Assembly: GCA_902786275.1 (NCBI GenBank)
Contig: CADACC010000005.1
Span: 1 to 46,500 of the forward strand
From: an uncultured Erysipelotrichaceae bacterium
GTDB lineage: Bacteria; Bacillota_I; Bacilli_A; RF39; UBA660
DNA: 46,500 bases
Direction: 5' to 3'
Shown here: positions 4,631 to 13,291 of the stretch, piece after piece
Layout of the letters: every line of letters starts with the position of its first letter
How positions within the stretch are numbered: the first letter of the stretch is position 1
The notes under the pieces: generated by a model
The model's input: only the letters and a program-made list of their open reading frames with translations
Told to the model about the DNA's origin: nothing
Databases searched by the model: none
Position numbers and translations under genes: made by a program

Positions 4631-6305
4631 ACATTAAAAAATATATCGAGAATTTCGTTAAAATTCGTAATAAAAATTCAGATATAGTACCTTTGGTCTT
4701 GAATAAACCTCAACAAAAACTATATGACGTAATACGCACCCAGAAAGAACAAGGTAAACCAGTGCGTATTATTATTTTGAAGGCACGACAACGGTGCAAA
4801 TGGGGTTCTCAACAGTTACAGGAGGACTAATTCTGTCTCAGACAGCCACACATAAAAATAAACAGGCTGCTATCGTTGCTCACCAAGAGGACTCAACAAC
4901 TAACTTATTTAATATGTATAAGTTGATGTACGAGAACTTACCTGATGCCCTAAAACCATCACAAAAAGCATCAAATGCTAAGGAGTTAGTATTTAACAAT
5001 AAATCTAACACGGGTTTGAACTCCAGAATACGTTGTATGACGGCTGGAACAGGTGGAGTAGGACGTTCGTTCACTATTAACTACTTACACATTTCAGAGT
5101 TAGCCTTCTGGAAGGGCGATGTAAAAGAAACAATGCTTGGTTTGATGCAGGCAGTACCCAATACACCTGATAGTATGGTCATAATCGAGTCTACTGCCAA
5201 CGGTTATGAAGAATATCAAGAAAGATGGGAGGCTGCTGTTAAAGGTGAGTCAGATTTCTACCCACTATTCGTAGGATGGAATGAACTATCAGAGTATCAG
5301 ATGCCGTACAGTGGTTTCGAGTTGACAGAAGAAGAAAAAGAACTTCAGAAAACTTACCACCTATCACTAGACCAGTTAGAATGGCGTAGATGGTGTATCA
5401 AGAATAACTGTGGTGGAGATATATCACTATTTAAACAGGAGTATCCAATATGTCCAGAAGAAGCGTTCTTGACAACAGGTAACTGTGTGTTCGACCAAGA
5501 GAAGATAATGGAGAGACTCAAAAATATTCCTGAACCACTATATACAGGTTACTTCTCATACGACTATGATGATACACGTGCTGGTAAAGATAAACTTCAG
5601 AATCCAGTATTCAACAAAACTGATAGAGGATATATAAGGATATATAAAGAACCTAAAGAAGGTCGTACATATACTTTATCAGGAGATACAGCAGGAGATA
5701 CACAAGGAGACTATTTTGCAGCCCACGTTATTGATAATACAACTTGTGAGGAGGTAGCAGTGTACCACAATATGACAGACGAAACATTGTTCGCTAGACA
5801 GATGATATGTTTAGGGTATATGTATAACACAGCATTGATAGCGATAGAGGCTAACTTCTCGACATATCCGAACAAAGAGATAGCGAGGTTAGAGTATCCT
5901 AATATATATGTTCGTGATAGAGAAGATGACTATCGTGGTGGAATTTACTCAGCATACGGGTTCAAGACAACTCAGATTACAAGACCACTATTAATATCTT
6001 CATTAGTTGATATAATAAGAGACCACTGTGAGTGTATAAACGATAGGTTGACTTTACACGAGTGTTTGACGTTCATAACAAATGAACACGGACGTAAAGA
6101 AGCGATGCAGGGTAAGCACGATGACTTAGTTATGAGTTTGGGTATAGGTTACTATGTAAGAAATTCACATTATTTCCAAGTAGCGTACACACAACCTGAA
6201 CTAAAGAAATTATTTAAGTGGAGTGAAGATTTAAAACAAGATTATTATAAAGCAGATAAAGAAACTAGAAGAAGAATGGAGGAGAAATATGGACGAGTTA
6301 ATTAG
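4606..6305 (+). CDS. terL: Terminase large subunit, frame broken by 8 nt inside the P-loop
   Basis: ATPase and nuclease of the DNA packaging motor. Frame A (4606-4830) carries the N-terminus and the first half of the P-loop (IIILKARQ). Frame B (readable from about 4794 to 6305) carries the rest (MGFSTVTGG), the Walker B region (YLHISELAFW), the coupling motif (IIESTANGYEE), and the RNase H-like nuclease with Asp in SGDTAGD, Glu in AIEANFS and Asp in KHDDLVM. Removing 8 nt (for example CAACGGTG, 4789-4796) restores the exact family motif KARQMGFST. A GTG at 4794 with GAAGG upstream could start frame B alone, but would lack the P-loop lysine. The start at 4606 is GTG after AAAGGAGG. Alternatives are an assembly error, a defective genome, or a recoding/bypass event with matching CAA codons on both sides. 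Confidence 0.9.
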
Positions 6306-8178
6306 ATGGCAGGAGAAATATCAAGAAGCACACGATAACTATGCTGGTATTCTTGCCAACGGAAAAGATAACGAGTTAGCATATGAAGGAAAGAGAAAAA
6401 TAAAAAGTCCAGATGGTACTGATGCAGAAAAACAAGGTTCGGTATCTCGTAAAATGTGCTTTGAATTAACTGAAACTCAAGCAGATATATCAATTCCTAT
6501 GCCTAGAGTTATCTCTAAAAGAGGTAACGAAGATAGAGCCATAATGATAGAGAATGTCTTGAGAACTGAATTAGATGCTATGAATATGGAGGAGATGGTT
6601 GATGAACAAGCCAGATTAACTCCTATATGGGGTGGCTCAATATTTATGGCTGAATGGGATAATACTTATAGAGATTCATTCGGTGTAGGTAGATTAACAA
6701 TTAAAAACTTACATCCATCTCAAGTAATACCTCAACCAGGTGTATATAAACTTGATGAAATGGACTACTTATTCATTACTTTTGAACAAACTAAAGACTA
6801 TATTAAAAGAACATATGGTGTTGAGGTTGAGGAAGAAGGAGACCAGAACCAAGATGGTGAGGTCTATGAACATATGAGAACACACGTTTACTGTTATTAT
6901 AGAAACGATGATGGACACATAGGACTAATCAGTTGGGTAGGTAATACTAAGGTTCAAGACTATGAAGATTACTTCGCACGTAAACAAGAAGTTTGTGAGA
7001 AGTGTGGAGCAGTAAAAGACCCATTTGAAGACGAATGTATCGAATGTGGTGGTAAGAAATTTAGAACTGAAAATAAAAAGTATGAGAAAATTACTTATGA
7101 TGTTCAGATTACAGACCCAATGACAGGAACACCTACGATAGTTCAGAAAACAGCCGAGGTTAAATATTATGTACCTAAAGTTTATCCGATAGTAATTCAT
7201 AAAAATGTTGGTGATATTAAGAGTTTCTTAGGTCGTTCAGATATTGACTTTATTAAAGACCAACAAAACGATATGAATATTTATATGAACAAGATTAGGG
7301 AAAAACTTTTAAAAGGTGGCTCATATATGACACTTCCAGATGGTGTTGATGTTGAAGCCTCTGATGAAGAATTAAAAATTGTTAGATTAAAAGACCCTGC
7401 TCAAAAGAGTATGATAGATGTAACTACTGTTCAACCTAATATAGCAACAGACCTTGAGATACTTAATTTTAACTATCAGATAGGTAGACAAACACTAGGT
7501 ATTACTGATAGTTATCAAGGACGTGAAGATAGAACTGCCACATCAGGTAAGGCTAAACAAATTGCCGTTGAACAAAGTGCTGGTAGACTTAAATCTAAAC
7601 AAACAATGAAGGATGCTGCATTTGCTGATTTATATAAATTAATGTTCCAGTTCTTACTGGCATACACTGATGAGAAAAGACCATATATTCAAGAAGATAG
7701 CGATGGTAAATTAGAATATAAATGGTTTGATAAGAGATTCTTTGTTGAAGAAGATGATAAAGGCGAACTATTTTACGATGATGAGTTTGTATTTAGTGTT
7801 GATGTATCAGGAACACTTGCTAATGATAGACAAGCGATGTGGCAGGAAACTCGTAGCAACTTTGAAAGTGGTGCTTACGGAGACCCTACACAACTTGATA
7901 CACTTGAGATGTACTGGACAACAATGAATAAACTTCATTATCCTTGTGCTCCAGATGCTCTTAAATTAATTGCTCAAAGAAAACAAGAACAATATCAAAT
8001 GATGCTACAACAACAAGCACAAGAAACTGCTATTCAAGCGATGAATGATGCTCAGACTAAGAGATTGTTAGCCGAGAATATTGACCAACAAAATCAACTA
8101 AATAGACAACAAAATGAACTTAAACAAATAAAAAGTCAAACTAAAGCACCTGTGACTAGTAAAAAGGAGGAAGAATAA
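6289..8178 (+). CDS. Portal protein with a zinc-ribbon insert
   Basis: A 629-residue portal, the dodecameric ring through which DNA enters and leaves the capsid. Placement directly after terL (17-nt overlap), the length, the N-terminal helical part, the SIFMAEWDN and PSQVIPQPG segments and the Gln-rich C-terminal coiled tail (residues about 560-615) fit P22-like long portals of podoviruses. Residues 236-253 contain CEKC...CIEC, a two-knuckle zinc-ribbon insert that is uncommon for portals. The ATG at 6289 follows GGAGG. The stop overlaps the next start (TAATG). Confidence 0.85.
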   Translation: MDELIRWQEKYQEAHDNYAGILANGKDNELAYEGKRKIKSPDGTDAEKQGSVSRKMCFELTETQADISIPMPRVISKRGNEDRAIMIENVLRTELDAMNMEEMVDEQARLTPIWGGSIFMAEWDNTYRDSFGVGRLTIKNLHPSQVIPQPGVYKLDEMDYLFITFEQTKDYIKRTYGVEVEEEGDQNQDGEVYEHMRTHVYCYYRNDDGHIGLISWVGNTKVQDYEDYFARKQEVCEKCGAVKDPFEDECIECGGKKFRTENKKYEKITYDVQITDPMTGTPTIVQKTAEVKYYVPKVYPIVIHKNVGDIKSFLGRSDIDFIKDQQNDMNIYMNKIREKLLKGGSYMTLPDGVDVEASDEELKIVRLKDPAQKSMIDVTTVQPNIATDLEILNFNYQIGRQTLGITDSYQGREDRTATSGKAKQIAVEQSAGRLKSKQTMKDAAFADLYKLMFQFLLAYTDEKRPYIQEDSDGKLEYKWFDKRFFVEEDDKGELFYDDEFVFSVDVSGTLANDRQAMWQETRSNFESGAYGDPTQLDTLEMYWTTMNKLHYPCAPDALKLIAQRKQEQYQMMLQQQAQETAIQAMNDAQTKRLLAENIDQQNQLNRQQNELKQIKSQTKAPVTSKKEEE

Positions 8179-8561
8179 TGTTAAGAATAGATTCTGATGA
8201 TAATACAACAATTCACTTGACTAGAGGGGATAGAGGAACATTTAGAGTGTATTTAAAGGATAGTAAAACTCATCAAAAATACACTTTCCCTGCTGGGTGC
8301 TTTGTTGAGTTTGTTATTAAAAATAAAAAAGGGTATACTGGAGAAGATTTACTTAGAAAAAGAATATATTTAGGTGAAGATACTACTGATATTGAGTTCA
8401 CTTTAACAGAAGAAGATACAAAAATAGGTGAAATGATTGATAAAAAAACAAAATATTGGTATAATATAGTTGTAAATAACGACCTAACTATTGTAGGTAG
8501 TGATGAAAATGGAGAAAAAATATTAATTCTTTATCCTGAAGCAGGAGAGAATAATAAATAA
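8178..8561 (+). CDS. Baseplate or fibre-anchoring protein, BppU N-domain-like
   Basis: A 127-residue protein opening with HLTRGDRGTFRVYLKD, the pattern of the N-terminal domain of BppU-like baseplate upper proteins, followed by alternating beta strands (CFVEFVIKNKK, DIEFTLTEEDT, YWYNIVVNND). In siphophages such domains link the receptor-binding organelle to the tail. Here it is coupled to the portal (TAATG) and lies just before a tail fibre gene, so it probably anchors that fibre. AAGGAGGAAG precedes the start. The absence of the long C-terminal part makes it a domain-only version. Confidence 0.65.
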   Translation: MLRIDSDDNTTIHLTRGDRGTFRVYLKDSKTHQKYTFPAGCFVEFVIKNKKGYTGEDLLRKRIYLGEDTTDIEFTLTEEDTKIGEMIDKKTKYWYNIVVNNDLTIVGSDENGEKILILYPEAGENNK

Positions 8562-8578
8562 TAAGGAGATGAAAATAT

Positions 8579-10852
8579 ATGAATGATAACAATAATACAG
8601 AAAGTGTATTATATGCTGTAGGTACTAGAGGATATAGTGCTTACGAAGTTGCTGTTCAAAATGGTTTCGTAGGAACAGAACAAGAATGGTTGGATAGTTT
8701 AGTTGGACCAGAAGGACCTCAAGGTCAACCGTTCGATGAATTAACACCTGAACAAAAGGCTGAAATAACAGGACCAGAAGGTAAAAGTGCATATGAAGTA
8801 GCAGTTGAAGAAGGATTTGAAGGAACAGAAGAAGATTTTGTTAATAGTTACATTAATGCAGACAATTATTATAATAAAACTTATATAGATGAGAATTTGA
8901 ATAATATTTCTTCTAAAATAACTAGAGAAGAAAACGAAAGAAAGACTAGTGATAATAATCTTCAATCTCAAATAAATGGACTAGAAAATGGTACTCCTTT
9001 ACCTGCTTCGTCAACATCTGAAATGACAAATACAAGTAGAATATATGTAAATACTACTGATGGATATTGCTATTATTACAATGGAAATAATTGGGTACAA
9101 GGTTGGATTTATCAATCTTCTATAAATCAAGAAGTAATAGATGCCAGAGAAAACTTTAATGGTGTATCTTATAAAAACCTAAAAGACCATTTGAATACAC
9201 AATTTAGTTCTTTATATAATGATAATATGTTTAAAATAACATATGAAGATTTACAATGGAGAAATAGTTATATAAATGAACAAGGAAGTTATTCTAATGT
9301 TCACGATTATTTATTAACAACAGGAGTTGCATTATATGCTAAAAAAGGCAGTTCAATAAAAATTGGTTCTGATTATGTATTTAGAGTATATCGTTATACT
9401 AATAATAGGGCAGCAGATACAAGTAATTTTATAGATAGAACAGAGCAAATAAAAGAATATGTATTTACTGAAGATAGTTATTTCAGGATTATGTGTTTAA
9501 AAGGTATGACAGCCGAAGATGATTTATGGACTAATGGTGAAATTAATGAACTTGGTCAAGATTTAATTTCTTCTTTGGAATTAAATATTTATATTGTCGG
9601 TAACGAATTAAAAGAATTTAAAAAAACGATAAATCCATTCTTTTATATTGGTAATTTATCAAATACTAATGGCGGTGTTAATTGGACTAATGTAACTAGA
9701 TTAATTTCTGGATTATATAAAATTAATAAATGTATAATAATAAATAATAGTTCTTTATATAGTTTTACTGTTGGAATGTATGATAAAAATAAGAATTATT
9801 TGGGTTATAAAGACTTTAACGATAATTTATATTTTTATAACATAGATAATGTTAATGTTCGTTATATTAGAGTAGGAATTAGGAACTATCCAAATAGTTA
9901 TTTTGATTTTTCTACTTTAACCCAAGAAGAAATAGACGATATATCCAACAAGATAACAATATATACTAATGATATTGATTATACAGATATAATAAGCGAT
10001 AATTTATCAAATAATTTCTTAGGAGAAAACATTATAACTCAAAAGTATATACCTAAAAACTTAATAAAAGAAAGAGAAATTAAATTGGATACATTTGATA
10101 TTGTAAATTCATCATCTTTTACTCACGATACTAATGTCGCAACTCAAGGATTAACTAGTGACAAAAAAAGATATTTATATGTGACAATTGACAATGATGA
10201 CACAAATCCTTGTGGTTTATTGAAATATGATTTGTTGAAAGATGAAATAGTAAATCATATTTATGAAACAAATTATGGTCACGGTAATGGAATAACTTAC
10301 ATTGAAAACAAAAAGGAACTATGGATTGCATCGTTCAATTATGATTCTTTAACAGATTTGTCGAGAATCAGTAAGGTTGATTCAGATACATTAGAATTTA
10401 AAGAACATATTGATTTACAAGAAATGCTAGATACCTACTTTGAAAATGTTTTCGAAGAAGTAAATGGAATAGGTGCTTTGACATACAATAGTATTCACAA
10501 TAATGTAGTATATTTAATTAGGTCATCTACGGGTAAAGATGCTGCACAACATAGAGCATTATTAATATGTGATATAAATAATAACCCTATTAAACACGTA
10601 CTTATTGATAATGTATTTGCAGGCGGTATCGAAAGTGATTCAAATTATATTTATGTTAATAGACCTGCTAATTCATATATTGATGTTTATGATTGGAATC
10701 TAAATTATGTTGAAAAAATAACTTATAATATGCCTGGAGAATCAGAAGGTTTAGTTATAATGGATAAAAATATATATTCAAATGCAAATATTGGAAACGG
10801 AGAAATTGCTTTATATAAATTAAAAGCAACCGATTATGAGTTTATAGACTAA
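8579..10852 (+). CDS. Tail fibre / receptor-binding protein with beta-propeller-like C-terminus
   Basis: 757 residues. The N-terminus holds two copies of a fibre motif (SAYEVAVQNGFVGTEQEWLD and SAYEVAVEEGFEGTEEDFVN) separated by short collagen-like GPEGPQG and GPEG segments. Coiled-coil segments follow (ISSKITREENERKTSDNNLQ) and then a beta-rich middle. The last third (from about residue 515) has repeated strands of the type RYLYVTIDNDD, KELWIASFNYD and NVVYLIRSS, resembling the blades of a beta-propeller. The domain order fits a host-recognition fibre. Propeller identity is inferred from pattern only. AAGGAG precedes the ATG. Confidence 0.8.
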   Translation: MNDNNNTESVLYAVGTRGYSAYEVAVQNGFVGTEQEWLDSLVGPEGPQGQPFDELTPEQKAEITGPEGKSAYEVAVEEGFEGTEEDFVNSYINADNYYNKTYIDENLNNISSKITREENERKTSDNNLQSQINGLENGTPLPASSTSEMTNTSRIYVNTTDGYCYYYNGNNWVQGWIYQSSINQEVIDARENFNGVSYKNLKDHLNTQFSSLYNDNMFKITYEDLQWRNSYINEQGSYSNVHDYLLTTGVALYAKKGSSIKIGSDYVFRVYRYTNNRAADTSNFIDRTEQIKEYVFTEDSYFRIMCLKGMTAEDDLWTNGEINELGQDLISSLELNIYIVGNELKEFKKTINPFFYIGNLSNTNGGVNWTNVTRLISGLYKINKCIIINNSSLYSFTVGMYDKNKNYLGYKDFNDNLYFYNIDNVNVRYIRVGIRNYPNSYFDFSTLTQEEIDDISNKITIYTNDIDYTDIISDNLSNNFLGENIITQKYIPKNLIKEREIKLDTFDIVNSSSFTHDTNVATQGLTSDKKRYLYVTIDNDDTNPCGLLKYDLLKDEIVNHIYETNYGHGNGITYIENKKELWIASFNYDSLTDLSRISKVDSDTLEFKEHIDLQEMLDTYFENVFEEVNGIGALTYNSIHNNVVYLIRSSTGKDAAQHRALLICDINNNPIKHVLIDNVFAGGIESDSNYIYVNRPANSYIDVYDWNLNYVEKITYNMPGESEGLVIMDKNIYSNANIGNGEIALYKLKATDYEFID

Positions 10853-10875
10853 TATAATTAAAAGGAGGAAAGAAT

Positions 10876-11151
10876 ATGGAATTTATAACTTTAGATATGT
10901 TATTATCTTTGGCTGGATGTGTTATGATAGTTGCAATAGTTACAGAGGCATTGAAAAAGTATTTTGCTAATATCAATGCCTTGTGGCTTAACTTCATTTG
11001 TTCACTAATTATAGGTATTTTAAGAATATTTGTTGTAAATGATTTCACAGCAAATGGTATTATAACAGGTATCTTAAATATATTTGTAATTATGTTAGCA
11101 GCAGGTGGAGGATATGATACGGTTAAATCTATTTTAAAGGGGAGTGAATAA
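10876..11151 (+). CDS. Holin
   Basis: A 91-residue protein with about three hydrophobic segments (residues about 8-25, 36-53 and 63-82) and a charged C-terminus (KSILKGSE). Holins form membrane lesions that release or activate the endolysin. It lies just before an M23 endolysin gene and after the fibre gene. AAAGGAGG precedes the ATG. The exact holin family is not certain. Confidence 0.75.
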   Translation: MEFITLDMLLSLAGCVMIVAIVTEALKKYFANINALWLNFICSLIIGILRIFVVNDFTANGIITGILNIFVIMLAAGGGYDTVKSILKGSE

Positions 11152-11152
11152 T

Positions 11153-11221
11153 GTGGAAGATATTAATATTATGAAACCAACTGAAGAAGTAAAAGAAGAA
11201 GATTATAAGGAGGAAGTGTAA
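11153..11221 (+). CDS. Possible 22-aa acidic peptide between holin and endolysin
   Basis: A GTG-initiated frame encodes a 22-residue Glu-rich peptide ending in EEDYKEEV. GGGGAG lies upstream, and its stop overlaps the endolysin ATG (TAATG). It may only be a translated spacer carrying the endolysin ribosome binding site (AAGGAGG). Confidence 0.3.
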   Translation: MEDINIMKPTEEVKEEDYKEEV

Positions 11222-12096
11222 TGGCAAGACCTTGTAGAGTATTGGAACCTCTTAGATGTGAAATAACTCAAGATTATAAAGCAGGTGTTCATAATGGTAT
11301 TGACCTTGTTGGACCAGGATATACTCTTGCTTGGGAAATAGCCCATAGCGATGGTGTAGTAGTTGCAACAAGAAACGACTGTAATTGGTTTGAAAACGGT
11401 TCTTATGGTAACTATGTTAAAGTTAGACACGATAATGGCTATTATACTTTATATGCTCACGGTGCTTATAATACAGTTCAAGTAAGTGTAGGACAAAGAG
11501 TTAAACGTGGTCAAAGACTTATGTATATGGGAAATACTGGAATGAGTTATGGTGGTCATCTTCATTGGGAAGTCAGAACACCTAATGATACAAGAATAGA
11601 CCCAACTCCTTATCTTGATGCAGATTTGCCTAATAGTGGACCAAATAAAGAAGTTAATGTTTATTATCAAGTTAAAACAGAAAGAGATGGATGGCTTCCC
11701 GTTGTTAAGAATTTAGAAGATTATGCTGGCTGGGCTGGAAGTCCAATAATTAATGTTGCTTTGAGAGTTGATAAAGGTTCTGTTTGGTATCAAGTTCATA
11801 TCAAAGAACAAAAAGATGATGAAGGCAACGTAATAGTTAAAGGTAGATGGCTAGGAAAAGTAACTGGATGTGATATTAACGATTATTATAATGGTTATGC
11901 TGGAAATGATAAAAATCCTATTGATGCGATTAGAATATACTATAATACACCAAGTGATATTAGACCATTCAAAAAGGCAAAATATAGAGTAAACAATTAT
12001 CCTTATGTTTATGATACAGAACCTTGTTCAAACGGTGATGATTTCGCTGGAGAATATGGTGTTGATGCAACAGAATTAAGGGTAACTATTGAATAG
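11221..12096 (+). CDS. Endolysin, M23 zinc metallopeptidase with C-terminal wall-binding domain
   Basis: A 291-residue lytic enzyme cutting peptidoglycan peptide cross-links. The M23/LytM domain spans about residues 10-135, with zinc ligands H24 and D28 (HNGID) and H115 in HLHWE; H113 in the same motif is the catalytic/ligand pair, and H80 (YAHG) is the conserved accessory His. A linker (NSGPNKE) leads to a C-terminal beta-rich domain (about residues 145-285: VYYQVKTERDGWLPVVKNLEDYAGWAG...), the pattern of cell-wall-targeting domains paired with Gram-positive hydrolases. There is no signal peptide, so release depends on the holin. Confidence 0.92.
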   Translation: MARPCRVLEPLRCEITQDYKAGVHNGIDLVGPGYTLAWEIAHSDGVVVATRNDCNWFENGSYGNYVKVRHDNGYYTLYAHGAYNTVQVSVGQRVKRGQRLMYMGNTGMSYGGHLHWEVRTPNDTRIDPTPYLDADLPNSGPNKEVNVYYQVKTERDGWLPVVKNLEDYAGWAGSPIINVALRVDKGSVWYQVHIKEQKDDEGNVIVKGRWLGKVTGCDINDYYNGYAGNDKNPIDAIRIYYNTPSDIRPFKKAKYRVNNYPYVYDTEPCSNGDDFAGEYGVDATELRVTIE

Positions 12097-12104
12097 GTGA
12101 TACT

Positions 12105-12446
12105 ATGACAGAAACTATAATTAAAACAGGAATTTCTTTCTTGGTAACAGGTGCTCTAGGATATTTAATTGGGCAATTGAAAAATTACAAAAAGAAATTA
12201 AAAGATAAAGAAGAAGAACACGCATTAATAAAAGAGGGGTTGATGACTTTGTTTCAAACTAATATGACTAACACATTTTATGCTTATGATAAATTGGGAG
12301 ATGTTCCAGACTATGTTTATCAAAGCTGGTGTAATAGTTTAAACATCTATGAAAAATTTGGTGGGGATGGATATATTCATACTTTAGATGCTAAAATGAA
12401 ACAAAAGCATTTTACTAAAACAGATATATTAAAAGTGGAGGATTGA
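12105..12446 (+). CDS. Single-span membrane protein of the lysis region
   Basis: 113 residues: one N-terminal membrane helix (ISFLVTGALGYLIGQL), a Lys-rich basic stretch, then a soluble helical part (EEHALIKEGLMTLFQTNMTNTFYAYDKLG...). This topology occurs in small phage proteins encoded next to endolysins and sometimes annotated as a second holin or lysis accessory. The function is not shown. The ATG at 12105 follows AGGTGATACT. It is co-transcribed with the endolysin. Confidence 0.7.
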   Translation: MTETIIKTGISFLVTGALGYLIGQLKNYKKKLKDKEEEHALIKEGLMTLFQTNMTNTFYAYDKLGDVPDYVYQSWCNSLNIYEKFGGDGYIHTLDAKMKQKHFTKTDILKVED

Positions 12447-12450
12447 GGAT

Positions 12451-12654
12451 ATGAAAAATAAAGATTTAGCAAGTCAAATAATTTGTAGACAATTTTGGAT
12501 AATTATTATCTTAATTGTTGGATTGATTATAAGTAATGGTATTTGGATTTGGTATATTAATCAATTTGATTTTAATAGTGAAACAACAACTTTAGATGGA
12601 AACGGTGTAAATAACTATATAGGAAATAACGGAGATATAACAAATGGCGATTAA
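12451..12654 (+). CDS. 67-aa single-span membrane protein
   Basis: A short cytoplasmic-type N-terminus, one strong hydrophobic helix (FWIIIILIVGLIISNGIWIW, about residues 15-34), then a polar Asn/Asp/Gly-rich tail ending NGDITNGD. This resembles a common small membrane protein encoded after endolysins in gut phages; its role is unknown. GAGGAT precedes the ATG. It overlaps the next gene by 11 nt. Confidence 0.7.
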   Translation: MKNKDLASQIICRQFWIIIILIVGLIISNGIWIWYINQFDFNSETTTLDGNGVNNYIGNNGDITNGD

Positions 12655-12790
12655 AGTTCAAAAAGTATCTGTTACACATAGACCTAAAACAACAAAAGAA
12701 TTAAAAGGTAGAGGTACTACATCAAGAAGAACTGCAACAAGAAGGAATGCAAATGTTAAATCCAAAAGGGTTGCAACTAGAATCAAGTAA
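12644..12790 (+). CDS. 48-aa highly basic protein
   Basis: A short frame rich in Lys, Arg and Thr (KTTKELKGRGTTSRRTATRR...). GGAGAT lies 8 nt before its ATG. It overlaps the membrane protein upstream by 11 nt and the HTH protein downstream by 38 nt, in different frames. The charge suggests nucleic acid binding, possibly a virion or nucleoid-type peptide. It could alternatively be chance coding in a dense region, but spacing and ribosome binding site favour a real gene. Confidence 0.55.
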   Translation: MAIKVQKVSVTHRPKTTKELKGRGTTSRRTATRRNANVKSKRVATRIK

Positions 12791-13004
12791 AAAACATTGG
12801 GATTTCCAATTTACCGATAACGAATACGATTATTTTATGAAGAATGCAAGACTTACTAAGATTGAAAAACAAGTTCTTGAACTAAGAAGACAAGAAGAAA
12901 CAATAACAGCAATTGCTTATAAATTAGGAACTTGTGAAAGTAATGTAAATAAAATAATTAGAAAAATTAAAAATAAAATTATCCGTTGTGTAGTATTTGG
13001 ATAA
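12753..13004 (+). CDS. HTH regulator, sigma-70 region 4-like
   Basis: An 83-residue protein whose C-terminal half (LTKIEKQVLELRRQEETITAIAYKLGTCESNVNKIIRKIKNKI) is a clear sigma region 4 / LuxR-type helix-turn-helix. It should bind promoters or act as a phage activator, perhaps of late transcription. Two ATGs are possible (12747 and 12753). AAGGA at 12742-12746 leaves no room before the first and 6 nt before the second, so 12753 is preferred. It is the last gene before a strong terminator. Confidence 0.75.
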   Translation: MLNPKGLQLESSKKHWDFQFTDNEYDYFMKNARLTKIEKQVLELRRQEETITAIAYKLGTCESNVNKIIRKIKNKIIRCVVFG

Positions 13005-13014
13005 TTATAGTTTC

Positions 13015-13050
13015 AGAGTAGAAACATTATAGGTTTCTACTCTTTTTTTA
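13015..13050 (+). terminator. Strong intrinsic terminator
   Basis: A perfect 11-bp stem AGAGTAGAAAC (13015-13025) / GTTTCTACTCT (13033-13043) with a 7-nt loop, followed by TTTTTT. It ends the portal-lysis-HTH transcription unit. Confidence 0.93.
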
Positions 13051-13071
13051 TGTCATAATTAATACAGAAAG

Positions 13072-13122
13072 GAGAGAAATATACAAAGAGTAATGTGATA
13101 TAGGTATATATTCTCTCTTTTT
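13072..13122 (+). terminator. Second hairpin with U-tract, just upstream of a ribosome binding site
   Basis: GAGAGAAATATAC (13072-13084) pairs with GTATATATTCTCTC (13104-13117) with one bulge, followed by TTTTTG. An AAAGGAGAG sequence lies at its 5' edge. It may be a tandem terminator or a leader element for the gene at 13144. Confidence 0.55.
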
Positions 13123-13143
13123 GCTTTAGGAAGGAGAATGAAA

Positions 13144-13290
13144 ATGAAAATAGAAGATTTATTTGAAGATAACATATCGTGTGATGATATTTGGATTATT
13201 TCTTTGATATTGTTAGCACTGTTTAATAACGATAAAAAAGCAGATACGATTATAAATGTATATATAAATGGAGATAAAGTAGGTGAATAA
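13144..13290 (+). CDS. 48-aa hypothetical protein
   Basis: A 48-residue frame with an acidic N-terminus (MKIEDLFEDNISCDDI), a short hydrophobic helix (WIISLILLALF) and a polar tail (INGDKVGE). AAGGAG is 7 nt before the ATG at 13144; an in-frame ATG at 13138 is too close to it. The pattern resembles small phage proteins next to capsid-region genes. It overlaps the GTG of the following frame, consistent with coupling. Confidence 0.55.
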   Translation: MKIEDLFEDNISCDDIWIISLILLALFNNDKKADTIINVYINGDKVGE

Positions 13291-13291
13291 T

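Noticed and set aside
4606-4830. Separate 74-aa gene upstream of a shorter terminase
   Set aside because: Its sequence is the expected N-terminus of the large terminase up to the P-loop, so it is one disrupted gene rather than two.
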